From assembly GCF_005774735.1 (NCBI RefSeq), contig NZ_VBUM01000022.1, positions 1 through 42,224 of the forward strand: DNA of 42,224 bases. Direction: 5' to 3'. This DNA comes from Microbacterium sp. 5K110 (GTDB lineage: Bacteria > Actinomycetota > Actinomycetes > Actinomycetales > Microbacteriaceae). Below, in pieces: positions 15,822 to 24,166 of this stretch. The translations under genes and the position numbers were made by a program. The notes under the pieces are model-generated. The model was given only the letters and a program-made list of their open reading frames with translations, searched no databases and was not told the DNA's origin. Each line of letters opens with the position of its first letter. Within the stretch, counting starts at the first letter, position 1.

Positions 15822-17109
15822 GTGCGGTGGTCCGTTCGTGATCGGAGGAGTTCGCCCAGCGGACGCGCCCGCCGATGAGGGTGAGGGAGGCCTCGGCGGG
15901 CCCGGCTTCGACGAGCTCGGCGAGGACGTCGCGCGGCGCGGAGGCCGAGACGGGGAAGACGGCGAGGTCGGCTCGGGTGCCGGCGCGGAGCACGCCGGTG
16001 TCCGCCAGCCCCAGGGCGTGGGCCCCTCCGGCGGTCGCGGCGGCGAACAGTCGGGCGTGCAGATCGTCCCCGTCGTACCCCTGGCTGCGGGCGATGCCGT
16101 ACAGGGCGGCGACGTCATGCCACAGCGACAGGCTCGGCGACGACGACAGCGAGTCGGTGCCGACCGCGATCGCGTTGCCCTCGCGCAGGTACGCGGCCAC
16201 GGGGGCCGGGTCGAGACCGATGACCGCGTTGGAGCGCGGGCACAGCGCCACGCTGCCCCCGCGTTCGCGCAGCAGGGCGCGGTCGTCCGTGTCGACGTAG
16301 ATGCCGTGGGCGAGGTGCGTCGTCGGGGTCAACGCGCCGAGGCCGTCGAGATAACGGAGGACGCCGGTGCCGACGCCGCCGTCGCGGAGCAGGGCGAACT
16401 CGCCGCGGCCGTTCTGTCGCCACCGCTCGGCGAGGTCGCCGGTTCCGGTGCGCACGTACGCGTCCTCCCACGCCGACTCGGCGGCGTGGATGTGCTGCCG
16501 CACGCCCAGCTCGCCGGCGAGCCGCGCGAGATCGCGGATGACACTCGTGTCGAGCGAGTAGATCGCGTGCGGGGACAGGCCGACGGCGGGGTGCGGAGGG
16601 AGCGCCGCGAGCTCGGCGCGGACGATGCTCTCGCCGCCCTCGGCCCACGCCCGATCGGTCCAGCCGAGGACCTCCCAGAACGCGATGCCGTGGAGGCCGG
16701 CGTCGTGCACCGCCGACCCGGCCTCGGCGTCGGTGACGATCTCGGCGACCGCGGTCGTGCCCGCGCGCACGCACAGCGCGGCCCCCGCCGCCGCCGACGC
16801 GCTCCAGTCGCGGGGGAGGGGGTACAGCTCCATGAAGGCGCTCATCCACGCCTCGAAGCCGCCGTGCTCGGCCTGACCGACCGCGGCCATGTCGCTGTAC
16901 TGCAAGTGGGTGTGGGCGTTCACGAGTCCCGGGGTCAGCGCGCCGTCCCACTCGTGCACCTCGGCATCCGTGCCCGCGAGGGAGGCGAGGACCTCGTCGG
17001 TCGGGCCGACCGCGAGGATCCGGTCGCCCGTGACCGCGACGGCGCCGTCGGACAGCGGGGCGGAGCCCGCGGAAAGGACGACCGGCGCGCGGTGGACGAC
17101 GACCGTCAT
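15814..17109 (-). CDS. Amidohydrolase, ATZ/TRZ family (SAH/MTA/5'-deoxyadenosine deaminase-like)
   Basis: Metal-dependent deaminase of 431 residues. All metal ligands of the family are present: His66 and His68 (NAHTHLQ), His206 (RQHIHAAE), His268 (LAHGIYVD) and Asp319 (GTDSLSSSPSLS); LSPHAIYSLD (179-188) is the usual purine-deaminase-branch motif. Relatives deaminate S-adenosylhomocysteine, methylthioadenosine, 5'-deoxyadenosine or aminofutalosine. In methanogens such a deaminase (DadD) supplies S-inosylhomocysteine to an SAHH homologue. The neighbour here is an SAHH homologue, which favours that kind of role. Its ATG overlaps the SAHH-like stop (ATGA). Guanine or triazine deaminase activity cannot be excluded. 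Confidence 0.85.
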   Translation of the reverse strand: MTVVVHRAPVVLSAGSAPLSDGAVAVTGDRILAVGPTDEVLASLAGTDAEVHEWDGALTPGLVNAHTHLQYSDMAAVGQAEHGGFEAWMSAFMELYPLPRDWSASAAAGAALCVRAGTTAVAEIVTDAEAGSAVHDAGLHGIAFWEVLGWTDRAWAEGGESIVRAELAALPPHPAVGLSPHAIYSLDTSVIRDLARLAGELGVRQHIHAAESAWEDAYVRTGTGDLAERWRQNGRGEFALLRDGGVGTGVLRYLDGLGALTPTTHLAHGIYVDTDDRALLRERGGSVALCPRSNAVIGLDPAPVAAYLREGNAIAVGTDSLSSSPSLSLWHDVAALYGIARSQGYDGDDLHARLFAAATAGGAHALGLADTGVLRAGTRADLAVFPVSASAPRDVLAELVEAGPAEASLTLIGGRVRWANSSDHERTTAHV

Positions 17110-18362
17110 TCTTCGTCCGCCTCGGGGTTCCAGGCGGCGAGGAACGCCTGCTGCGCCGCGGACGGGGTGTCCAGCGTCCCGCCGAACGAGGCCAGGGCGA
17201 TCGCGGCGACCTCGTCGTCGGCCGCGCGGGGCAGCTCGTGGACGCCGGCGGCGAGATCGCGGGACGTCAGCACGTGGGCGACCGAGGCCAACTGCACGCC
17301 GAACGAGAGGTCCATGATCTCGACCGGGTTGCCCTCGGCGGCGCTGACGTTGAGGCAATTGCCGTCGTCGAGCACCCGCACCTCGCCCCCGCTCGGCATC
17401 CGGAGCACCGAGACGGCACCGTCGCGGGTGATCTCGACCGCACCGGCCGCGTGCGCCGCGTCGAGCGCGATCTCCTGACCGACACCGCCGCCGACGGCGA
17501 CCACCGCGCCGCTGCGCAGGGCGTCGAGGTGGGCGACATCGATCGTGTGCCGGATACCGGTGGCCGAGATGACGATGTCGGCGTGCCGCACGGCCTCGGC
17601 GAGGGTCTGCACCCGGAACCCGGCGAAAGCGGCCTGGAGGGCCGCGACCGGGTCGGTCTCGGTCACGACGACGCGCGCTCCGAGCGCGGCGGCGTGCTGG
17701 GCGATGCCGGTTCCGACGCGGCCGAAGCCGACGACGACGACTGTCGCCCCGCGGAACGAGCGGTCGGCGACATCGGCCACGGCGAACACGACCGACTGTC
17801 CGGTGCCGTGCATGTTGTCGAACAGCGACTTGGAGCGGGCGTCGTTGGCGGCGACGACCGGGATGCGCAGGGCGCCGGCCGCCTCCATGCGCCGCAGGGG
17901 CCGCACGCCCGACGTGGTCTGCTCGGTCGCCCCGCGCATCCGGTCGACGACGTCGGGGCGCTCGAGGTGGGCGAGGCGGATCGTGGACGCTCCGTCGTCG
18001 ACGATCACCTCGGGTCGGTGATCGATCAACGCCAGGGCGTTCGCGCGGTCCTCGGCGTGGTCGGCGCTCGCGCGGGCGTAGACGGGGATGCCGGCGTGGT
18101 CCAGCGCCGCGGCGACGGCGTCGTCGGTGTTGCGTCCCGCGGACGTGACGGTCACTTCGGCGCCCGCCTCGGCCAGCGCGAGCGCGATCGTGGCCGTCTT
18201 CGGCTCGAGGACGTCGGAGACGCCGATGCGTACTCCCGCGACGGTGCCCTCGCGGCTCAGTCGTGCCGCGAGCGCCGTGGTGACCGGCATGTGCGCGCGG
18301 GCCCACTCGATCCGATCGAGGCCCGAGCGCCACAGGCTCGCGTCGGCGATCCGGCCGCTCAC
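17106..18362 (-). CDS. S-adenosylhomocysteine hydrolase homologue with altered active site
   Basis: 418 residues, co-linear with short archaeal/Thermotoga-type SAHHs (GTGQS at 186-190 instead of the Cys form). Kept: EPKT (53-56), Asp122-Asp123, Glu147 in ATEQTTSGV, Lys178 and Asp182 in SKSLFDN, and the NAD-binding GFGRVG (212-217) followed by TETDP. Changed: the catalytic His of CLHLE is Val51, STQD is replaced by NTDD, and the conserved His of EGHP is Asn345. The fold and NAD use are likely retained while substrate or chemistry differs. The GTG start overlaps the stop of the upstream truncated paralogue. Homologous enzymes act on S-inosylhomocysteine in methanogens; the deaminase next door makes a similar scheme plausible here. 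Confidence 0.85.
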   Translation of the reverse strand: MSGRIADASLWRSGLDRIEWARAHMPVTTALAARLSREGTVAGVRIGVSDVLEPKTATIALALAEAGAEVTVTSAGRNTDDAVAAALDHAGIPVYARASADHAEDRANALALIDHRPEVIVDDGASTIRLAHLERPDVVDRMRGATEQTTSGVRPLRRMEAAGALRIPVVAANDARSKSLFDNMHGTGQSVVFAVADVADRSFRGATVVVVGFGRVGTGIAQHAAALGARVVVTETDPVAALQAAFAGFRVQTLAEAVRHADIVISATGIRHTIDVAHLDALRSGAVVAVGGGVGQEIALDAAHAAGAVEITRDGAVSVLRMPSGGEVRVLDDGNCLNVSAAEGNPVEIMDLSFGVQLASVAHVLTSRDLAAGVHELPRAADDEVAAIALASFGGTLDTPSAAQQAFLAAWNPEADEE

Positions 18363-19123
18363 GGGGTCACCGCCGCCGCGAACACGCCGCGGCCGTCGTC
18401 GGGGCCGCCGTCCACGAGCAACGCGGCCAGCAGCGCGTCGGCGAGGTGCCACTGCGCCGCCGTGGGCGGCTCCGCCGCGGTGGGGAGGGGTGAGGGCATC
18501 TCCACGAGCGCTCCCTTCGGGGTCGTGCGCACGTGCGCGCGCGGTGAGGGCCAGGCCGTGGCATCCATCGGTCGGGGGGAAGCGTCGGCGACGAGGCCGT
18601 CCACGTCCGTGGCCGTCACGGCGTCGTGACCGACACCGGTCAGGAGCGTCACGTGCACCGTGGCTGCTTCGGGGGCCGCGACGGACTCGACGCGCACGCC
18701 GTCCAGCGCCGCCGCGAGCCGCTCGACCGGGTCGTCGCTGGCGCGGACCACCGCGGCGCCCAGCCGGCGCAGCACCGTCGTCAGCGCTGCCGCCACGCGG
18801 CCGTCGCCGACGATGCGCACGGTGCTGCCGGCGAGGGTGAGATTCGTTCGGGCGGAGAGGGCGAGGACGACCTGCTCGGCGCGCACGTGCGCGTACAGGA
18901 GGCCGAACACCCGTGACTCCAGCGGGTCCGGCGCCGCCGGGTCATGGACCACGTCGATGCGCTCCGCGTCGCGGAGAGCCGCACGGATCGCGGGCGGAAG
19001 GTCGGGCAGTGGGCCGCCGTACGCGACGGCGGCGGGTGCGGCGGACCGCGCGTCCCGGATCCGCGAGGAGATCGGGAACGCGCCGTCGAGCCCGGCGGGC
19101 AGAGCGGACGAGGAGGACGACAC
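18359..19123 (-). CDS. Truncated SAHH-like Rossmann protein (unknown function)
   Basis: 254 residues, not matched with certainty to a named family. Its middle (about 83-145) resembles the NAD-domain entry of the next gene product: QVVLALSARTNLTLAGSTV, then IVGDGRVAAAL, LGAAVV and DPVERLAAALDGVRV align by eye with VVGFGRVGTGI, LGARVV and DPVAALQAAFAGFRV. It lacks the N-terminal substrate-domain motifs (EPKT, DDG, SKSLFDN), so it appears to be a cofactor-domain fragment. The GTG start has TACGTT 6 nt upstream. Its TGA overlaps the GTG of the SAHH-like gene, so it heads the operon and may be a partner subunit. Confidence 0.75.
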   Translation of the reverse strand: MSSSSSALPAGLDGAFPISSRIRDARSAAPAAVAYGGPLPDLPPAIRAALRDAERIDVVHDPAAPDPLESRVFGLLYAHVRAEQVVLALSARTNLTLAGSTVRIVGDGRVAAALTTVLRRLGAAVVRASDDPVERLAAALDGVRVESVAAPEAATVHVTLLTGVGHDAVTATDVDGLVADASPRPMDATAWPSPRAHVRTTPKGALVEMPSPLPTAAEPPTAAQWHLADALLAALLVDGGPDDGRGVFAAAVTP

Positions 19124-19129
19124 GGCTCG

Positions 19130-19135
19130 AACGTA
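19130..19135 (-). promoter_or_regulatory. -10 hexamer TACGTT of the SAHH-like operon
   Basis: On the minus strand TACGTT lies 6 nt before GTG 19123, in a 68-bp divergent gap. Predicts a leaderless operon mRNA. Confidence 0.45.
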
Positions 19136-19178
19136 GGGCGCGAAGGCGCCCCGGCGCCAATTCGTGACGCCGCGTCTC

Positions 19179-19184
19179 TAGGAT
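19179..19184 (+). promoter_or_regulatory. -10 hexamer TAGGAT (leaderless)
   Basis: TAGGAT lies 7 nt before GTG 19192 and overlaps the alternative ATG 19183. Confidence 0.5.
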
Positions 19185-19191
19185 GTGGCTC

Positions 19192-19584
19192 GTGACCTAC
19201 TCCCTCTCCCCGGAGTCCTATCGGATGCTCCGGCCTGAGCGGCCGTCCCGCCCCGCGCGGCGGGCGTGGGATCTCGTGCTCACGATCGTGCTGCTCGTCC
19301 TTCTTCCGCTCGCGGCCCTGGCCTGTTCGTACGCCGGGTTCTTCCTCGCGTTCGCCTCGGACGCGTGCGGGTCGATGACGTGCAATTTCGGGCTGATGAA
19401 CGTCGGGTTCTGGTCCGCCGTCATCGCCCCGTGGGTCGTGCTGCTGCTCGCCGTCGTTCTCGCGATCGTGCGTCTGGTCCGTCATCGCGTGAGCTTCTGG
19501 GTGCCGCTGGTGGGCGTCGTGGCGATGGCGGCGACGTGGTTCGTCGCCGCGGCGATCGTCAGCGCCGGGGTCTCGGCATCCTGA
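19192..19584 (+). CDS. Small integral membrane protein, unknown function
   Basis: 130 residues. After a short Tyr/Ser/Arg-rich cytoplasmic start come three hydrophobic helices: about 24-47, 62-88 and 99-125. Two cysteines flank an extracytoplasmic or loop segment (DACGSMTC), which could form a disulfide. I do not recognise the family with confidence. The GTG at 19192 is preferred over ATG 19183 because the -10 is placed for leaderless initiation at the GTG. It is divergent from the SAHH-like operon; no functional link is visible. Confidence 0.7.
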   Translation: MTYSLSPESYRMLRPERPSRPARRAWDLVLTIVLLVLLPLAALACSYAGFFLAFASDACGSMTCNFGLMNVGFWSAVIAPWVVLLLAVVLAIVRLVRHRVSFWVPLVGVVAMAATWFVAAAIVSAGVSAS

Positions 19585-19681
19585 ATCGCCTGCACCCCTC
19601 ACAGGTGCTGCGAAGCCGCTGCCCGTAGTCTCTCGGCGGGCGCCCGGACGGGCGGCCGATCACCGAGCGCGAAGGCACCCG

Positions 19682-20368
19682 ATGACCGACAGCACCCTCT
19701 CCCTGCACCGCGCGTCCGCGGATTCCTCGTCGGGCGACCAGTCCTGGCTGACCTCGCTGGCCGACTGGACCGTCTCGCTCATGGAGGTCATCGGACCCGT
19801 GGGCGCGGGCATCGCGATCGCCCTCGAGAACCTCTTCCCGCCGCTGCCGAGCGAAGTCGTGCTCCCCATGGCAGGCCTCACCGCGAGCCGCGGATCGTTC
19901 ACCCTCTTCGAAGCACTGCTGTGGACCACGCTCGGGTCAGTCGTCGGCGCCTTCGCGCTCTACGGCCTCGGCCGCTGGCTCGGAGTCGACCGCCTGCGGG
20001 CGATCGCGGCGAAGGTTCCGCTGCTGCACCCCGAAGACGTCGACCGCACCGTCGCCTGGTTCGAGCGGCACGGCGGCAAGGCGGTGTTCTTCGGACGGAT
20101 GGTGCCGATCTTCCGCAGCCTCATCTCGATCCCCGCGGGGGTGTCGAAGATGCCGCTCTGGCGGTTCGGGCTCCTGACGGCCGCCGGCAGCCTCATCTGG
20201 AACACGATCTTCGTCCTGGCCGGCTACCTCCTGGGCGAGAACTGGCACGTCATCGAGCAGTACGCCGACATCCTGAAGTACGTCGTCATCGTGGGCGTGG
20301 CCGTGGGTGTCGCGTGGTTCATGTACGCGCGGATCCGGTCGCTGCTGGCCTCCCGCCGCGACGCCTGA
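19682..20368 (+). CDS. DedA-family membrane protein
   Basis: 228 residues, DedA/VTT (SNARE-associated) domain. The signature FFGRMVPIFRSLISIPAG is at 136-153 and the amphipathic entry NLFPPLPSEVVLP at 50-62. Members are proposed lipid (undecaprenyl phosphate or phosphatidylethanolamine) flippases or proton-linked transporters involved in envelope homeostasis. The C-terminal helix about 176-220 ends in a basic tail. GAAGG precedes the ATG. A TAGTCT hexamer near 19627 may be its -10 with a 50-nt leader. Confidence 0.93.
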   Translation: MTDSTLSLHRASADSSSGDQSWLTSLADWTVSLMEVIGPVGAGIAIALENLFPPLPSEVVLPMAGLTASRGSFTLFEALLWTTLGSVVGAFALYGLGRWLGVDRLRAIAAKVPLLHPEDVDRTVAWFERHGGKAVFFGRMVPIFRSLISIPAGVSKMPLWRFGLLTAAGSLIWNTIFVLAGYLLGENWHVIEQYADILKYVVIVGVAVGVAWFMYARIRSLLASRRDA

Positions 20369-20442
20369 GCGCGGTGCCGACGAGGTAGGACGGCGTCGAA
20401 CCAACGGCCGCCCCCGCTCAGCCGGCCCACAAGACGCCACCG

Positions 20443-20448
20443 TAGACT
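20443..20448 (+). promoter_or_regulatory. -10 hexamer TAGACT of the cytochrome c maturation operon
   Basis: TAGACT lies 7 nt before GTG 20456, at the head of a tightly packed four-gene run. Confidence 0.6.
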
Positions 20449-20455
20449 GGACGCC

Positions 20456-21100
20456 GTGCCCGCCGACCGCCTTCATCTCGTGCGCCACGGGGAAGTCCAC
20501 AACCCCCGCCGCGTGCTCTACGGGCGGCTCCCCGGTTTCGGTCTGAGCGTCGACGGACGCCGAATGGCTCGGCAGGCCGCCGAGTACATCCGCGGCCTGG
20601 AGCGACCGGTCAGCGCGCTCGTGGCGTCGCCGCTGCAGCGCACGCGCGAGTCCGCCGAGCCCTTCGTCGAGCTGTTCGGCATCGAGCCGTTCATCGACGA
20701 TCGGGTGATCGAGCCCACCAACGTCTTCGAGGGCCGGCGCATGAAGCAGGCCCTCGCGAACCCGCTGAACTGGCGGCACCTCGCCCGGCCCGCCGTCCCG
20801 AGCTGGGGAGAGCCGTACGAGCGCGTCGTCGCGCGCGTGACCGAGGCGATGGCCGACGCGTGGGAGCGCGTGCCCTCGGGCGACGTCGTGGTGGTCTCGC
20901 ACCAGCTGCCCATCTGGGTCACGCACCTCGCCCTCTCCCACCAACCCACCCGCCACGACCCCCGCAAGCGCCGCTGCGCGCTGTCGAGCGTGACGAGCTT
21001 CGAGCGGCGAGACGGCGCCGCCGGGACGTCCCGCTGGGTCGAGGTGGCGTACGCCGAGCCGGCCGCGACCGCCGGAGCCGTCGACGTAGGAGCCGTCTGA
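20456..21100 (+). CDS. Histidine phosphatase (phosphoglycerate-mutase-like)
   Basis: 214 residues of the RHG superfamily: LVRHGEV at 8-14 with His11 as the phosphorylated residue, VASPLQRTRESAEP (second Arg motif), and VVVSHQLPIWV with the second catalytic His. Substrate unknown; many such actinobacterial proteins are broad phosphatases. Its TGA overlaps the next ATG (TGATG). The same gene precedes the thioredoxin/ccdA/resB/ccsA genes in Mycobacterium tuberculosis (Rv0525), so the linkage with cytochrome c maturation is conserved though unexplained. Confidence 0.9.
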   Translation: MPADRLHLVRHGEVHNPRRVLYGRLPGFGLSVDGRRMARQAAEYIRGLERPVSALVASPLQRTRESAEPFVELFGIEPFIDDRVIEPTNVFEGRRMKQALANPLNWRHLARPAVPSWGEPYERVVARVTEAMADAWERVPSGDVVVVSHQLPIWVTHLALSHQPTRHDPRKRRCALSSVTSFERRDGAAGTSRWVEVAYAEPAATAGAVDVGAV

Positions 21101-21693
21101 TGCGCCGAATCCTCTCGCTCGCCGTGACCGCGGCGCTGGCCGTGACACTGGCGGCATGCAGTGCCGACCCGCTCGCCGATCAGTACCGTGCCGGTGACAA
21201 CAAGGGGTACATCGCCGCGAACGGGTTCCAGACGCAAGAGATCGCGCCCGACCAGCGCGGTGAGGCGGTCGAGTTCTCGGGATCGCTCGACAACGGTTCC
21301 GCGGTATCCAGCGCCGACTTCGCCGGACAGGTGCTCGTGGTGAATTTCTGGTACGCCACGTGCGGTCCGTGCATCATCGAAGCCCCGCGTCTCGAGCAGG
21401 CTTACCAATCGTTCGAGGGTCAGGGCGTGTCCTTCCTCGGGATCAACACGTACGACCAGCCCGCCACCGCGCTGTCGTTCGCGCGCGACAACGGGGTGTC
21501 GTACTCCAGCGCCATGGCCGTCGGAGACGCCGAACTCAAGCTCGCCTTCGCCGAGAAGACGCCGATCAACGCCACCCCCACGACCCTCGTGCTCGACCGG
21601 CAGGGCCGGGTCGCCGCCCGCGTGATCGGCGAGCTGCCCGAGGCGTCGATCCTCGAGGCCATGGTGCGCACCGTGCTCGCGGAGAGCGCGTGA
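21100..21693 (+). CDS. TlpA/ResA-like thiol-disulfide oxidoreductase lipoprotein
   Basis: 197 residues. A lipoprotein signal ends at the lipobox LAAC with Cys20. The thioredoxin-fold domain carries the redox pair in NFWYATCGPC (Cys88, Cys91) and the cis-Pro in NATPTTLV. In System II it keeps the haem-binding cysteines of apocytochrome c reduced, taking electrons from the CcdA protein encoded next. It overlaps both neighbours, supporting an operon. The mature domain faces outside the membrane. Confidence 0.92.
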   Translation: MRRILSLAVTAALAVTLAACSADPLADQYRAGDNKGYIAANGFQTQEIAPDQRGEAVEFSGSLDNGSAVSSADFAGQVLVVNFWYATCGPCIIEAPRLEQAYQSFEGQGVSFLGINTYDQPATALSFARDNGVSYSSAMAVGDAELKLAFAEKTPINATPTTLVLDRQGRVAARVIGELPEASILEAMVRTVLAESA

Positions 21694-22439
21694 ACCCGGG
21701 AGCCCTCGTCTTCGACGGAGCACTGTGGCTCGCCCTGCCCGTCGCTCTCGCGGCCGGGCTGATCTCCTTCCTCTCCCCGTGCGTCCTGCCCCTCGTGCCG
21801 GGTTACCTGGGTTTCATCGGCGGATCCGTCGCGCCGCGCGGGGGCTCGGCATCCGCCCCCGGTCGCGGGCGCCTCGTCGGCGGGACGCTGCTGTTCATCG
21901 CCGGATTCACACTCGTGTTCATGGCGGTGAACGTCCTGGGCGGCACCGTGGGCCTGTTCTTCCTGCGCTACGCCGACGTCATCACCCGCATCATGGGCGT
22001 CGTCATCATCCTGCTCGGACTGGTGTTCATCGGCCTCTTCGGCCTCGCCCAGCGCACCGTGCGGCTCCGGGCGCGCGGCAACCTCGGCCTCATCGGCGCT
22101 CCGCTGCTGGGCATCGCCCTCGGCGTGGGCTGGACCCCGTGCATCGGCCCGACGCTCGCGGCGATCCTGTCGGTGTCCTACAACATGGGCGACCCGGGGC
22201 GGGCCGCGCTCCTGGGCTTGGCGTATTCGCTGGGGCTCGGCATCCCGTTCCTGCTCCTCGCGGTCGGCTTCGGCTGGGCCACGCGCTCGGTGGCGTTCGT
22301 GCGGAAGCACATCCGCGTCGTCAACCTCATCGGCGGCGGCCTGCTCATCGCGCTGGGTCTGCTGATGGTGACGGGAGTCTGGGGCTCGTGGATGTCGAAC
22401 CTGCAGGGGGTGATCGGCAGTGTCCAGCTCCCGCTCTGA
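21690..22439 (+). CDS. ccdA: CcdA-type cytochrome c biogenesis membrane protein
   Basis: 249 residues, six hydrophobic helices. The electron-transfer cysteines are in SPCVLPLVPGY (helix 1) and GWTPCIGP (helix 4), the CcdA pattern. It moves reducing equivalents from cytoplasmic thioredoxin to the TlpA-like lipoprotein. The GTG start overlaps the tlpA-like stop (GTGA) with GGAGA just upstream. Some homologues serve other envelope thiol systems, but the resB/ccsB neighbours make cytochrome c maturation the likely job. Confidence 0.94.
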   Translation: MNPGALVFDGALWLALPVALAAGLISFLSPCVLPLVPGYLGFIGGSVAPRGGSASAPGRGRLVGGTLLFIAGFTLVFMAVNVLGGTVGLFFLRYADVITRIMGVVIILLGLVFIGLFGLAQRTVRLRARGNLGLIGAPLLGIALGVGWTPCIGPTLAAILSVSYNMGDPGRAALLGLAYSLGLGIPFLLLAVGFGWATRSVAFVRKHIRVVNLIGGGLLIALGLLMVTGVWGSWMSNLQGVIGSVQLPL

Positions 22440-22452
22440 TCGAGGGAACACC

Positions 22453-24162
22453 GTGACCGAATCCACCGACGGCGTGCTCCGGCCCTCGGACCACGCCGAC
22501 TCCACGTCGCCCTCCGGCGACGACGTCGCCTCGCCCCGCCTCGGGGTCGTGGGCTGGCTGCGCTGGGGATGGCGTCAGCTGACCAGCATGCGCACCGCCC
22601 TCGTGCTGCTGCTGCTGCTGGCCATCGCGGCTGTCCCCGGTTCGCTCGTGCCGCAGCGCAGTGCCGACCCGAACGGTGTCACGCAGTACTTCACCGACAA
22701 CCCCGACCTCGCGCCGGTGCTCGACAAGCTCAGCCTGTTCGATGTGTACACCTCGCCGTGGTTCTCGGCGATCTACATCCTGCTGTTCATCTCGTTGATC
22801 GGCTGCGTGCTCCCGCGCACCAAGCACCACTGGAAGGCCCTGCGCTCGCAGCCCCCGCGCACGCCCGCGCGCCTCGCGCGCCTGGACGATCACCGCACCG
22901 TCACCGTGCCGGTGCCGGCGGGGCAGGATGCCGCCTCCGTCGCGGCCACGGCCGTCGACAGTGCCTCCGCGCAGTTGCGGAAGGCCGGCTACCGCGTGGC
23001 CCGTTACGACGGGCGCGGCACCTTTTCGGCCTCGGCCGAGCGCGGGTACCTCCGCGAGACCGGCAACCTCGTCTTCCACGCCGCGCTGGTGGGCGTGCTG
23101 ATCGCCGTCGGCGTGGGCGGCGGCTTCACCTACACGGGCCAGCGCGTGCTCGTGGAGGGTCAGGCGTTCACCAACAGCCTGCTGGACTACTCCTCGTTCA
23201 ACCCCGGCCGCTTCGTCGACAGCAACGCCCTCGCGCCGTACTCCATGACCCTCGACCGCTTCGACGTGCGCTACGTGCCGCCGGGACAGCCCGGATCGGG
23301 GCAGGCCGGCGACTTCGCCGCCAACGTCACGACCCTGACTCCCGACGGCGAGCGTCAGGACGGACAAGTGCGCGTCAACCACCCGCTCGACGTGCAGGGC
23401 GACCGCGTCTACCTGCTCGGCAACGGGTACGCCCCCACGGTCACGATCCGCAACGCCCAGGGCGAAGAGGTCTTCCACGACTCGGTCGCCTTCCTCCCGC
23501 AGGATGCCAACATGACCTCGCTCGGCGTCGTCAAGGTCGCCGACGGGATGCCCGAGCAGCTCGGTCTCATCGGGTTCTTCTACCCGACGATGGACACCCT
23601 CGACACCGGAGCGCTCACGTCGACGTTCGGAGATCTCGAGTACCCCGTCCTGACGCTGCGCGTCTACGCCGGAGACCTCGGCATCGACGACGGCACCCCG
23701 CGGTCGGTCTACACCCTCGATCCCAGCGGCATGACGCAGATCGCCGGCGGCGACAGCGGCACCCCCGCCCTGCGGCTCATGCCCGGCGAGACCCAAGACC
23801 TGCCGAACGGCCTCGGCACCATCACGTTCGAGAACGAAGCGCCGGCCGGGGCGACGGGATACCAGGGTTCGGTCAAGCGCTTCGCGTCGCTGTCGATCCA
23901 CCGCGATCTCGCCGGCCCCTGGGTGCTCGGGTTCGCCACGCTGGCGACCCTCGGTCTGCTCGCGGCGCTGTTCGTGCCGCGTCGACGCATGTGGGTGAAG
24001 GCGACGCCGAAGGACGGCGCGGTGCTCGTCGAGTACGCCGGCCTCGCCCGCGGCGAGGACCCCACTCTCGCCGCCGCCGTCGACCAGGTCGTCGAGCGCC
24101 ACCGCCCCTCGCTTCCGGTCCCGGAAGATCAGACCCGCCCCGACACCGGAAAAGTAGACTGA
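22453..24162 (+). CDS. resB: ResB/Ccs1 cytochrome c synthetase subunit
   Basis: 569 residues. Helices are near 48-68, 95-115 and 200-220, and there is a large extracytoplasmic domain of about 280 residues before a last helix near 495-515. It starts GWLRWGWRQLTSMRTALVLL, the usual ResB opening, followed by DVYTSPWFSAIYILLFISL and the apocytochrome-handling domain. With CcsB it forms the System II haem lyase. GTG 22453 is preferred (GAGGGA, 5 nt spacer) over GTG 22420, which would overlap ccdA by 20 bp. Confidence 0.93.
   Translation: MTESTDGVLRPSDHADSTSPSGDDVASPRLGVVGWLRWGWRQLTSMRTALVLLLLLAIAAVPGSLVPQRSADPNGVTQYFTDNPDLAPVLDKLSLFDVYTSPWFSAIYILLFISLIGCVLPRTKHHWKALRSQPPRTPARLARLDDHRTVTVPVPAGQDAASVAATAVDSASAQLRKAGYRVARYDGRGTFSASAERGYLRETGNLVFHAALVGVLIAVGVGGGFTYTGQRVLVEGQAFTNSLLDYSSFNPGRFVDSNALAPYSMTLDRFDVRYVPPGQPGSGQAGDFAANVTTLTPDGERQDGQVRVNHPLDVQGDRVYLLGNGYAPTVTIRNAQGEEVFHDSVAFLPQDANMTSLGVVKVADGMPEQLGLIGFFYPTMDTLDTGALTSTFGDLEYPVLTLRVYAGDLGIDDGTPRSVYTLDPSGMTQIAGGDSGTPALRLMPGETQDLPNGLGTITFENEAPAGATGYQGSVKRFASLSIHRDLAGPWVLGFATLATLGLLAALFVPRRRMWVKATPKDGAVLVEYAGLARGEDPTLAAAVDQVVERHRPSLPVPEDQTRPDTGKVD
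24155..24160 (+). promoter_or_regulatory. -10 hexamer TAGACT of ccsB (leaderless)
   Basis: TAGACT lies within the last codons of resB, 6 nt before the ccsB ATG; gives ccsB its own start in addition to operon read-through. Confidence 0.5.
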
Positions 24163-24166
24163 CACC

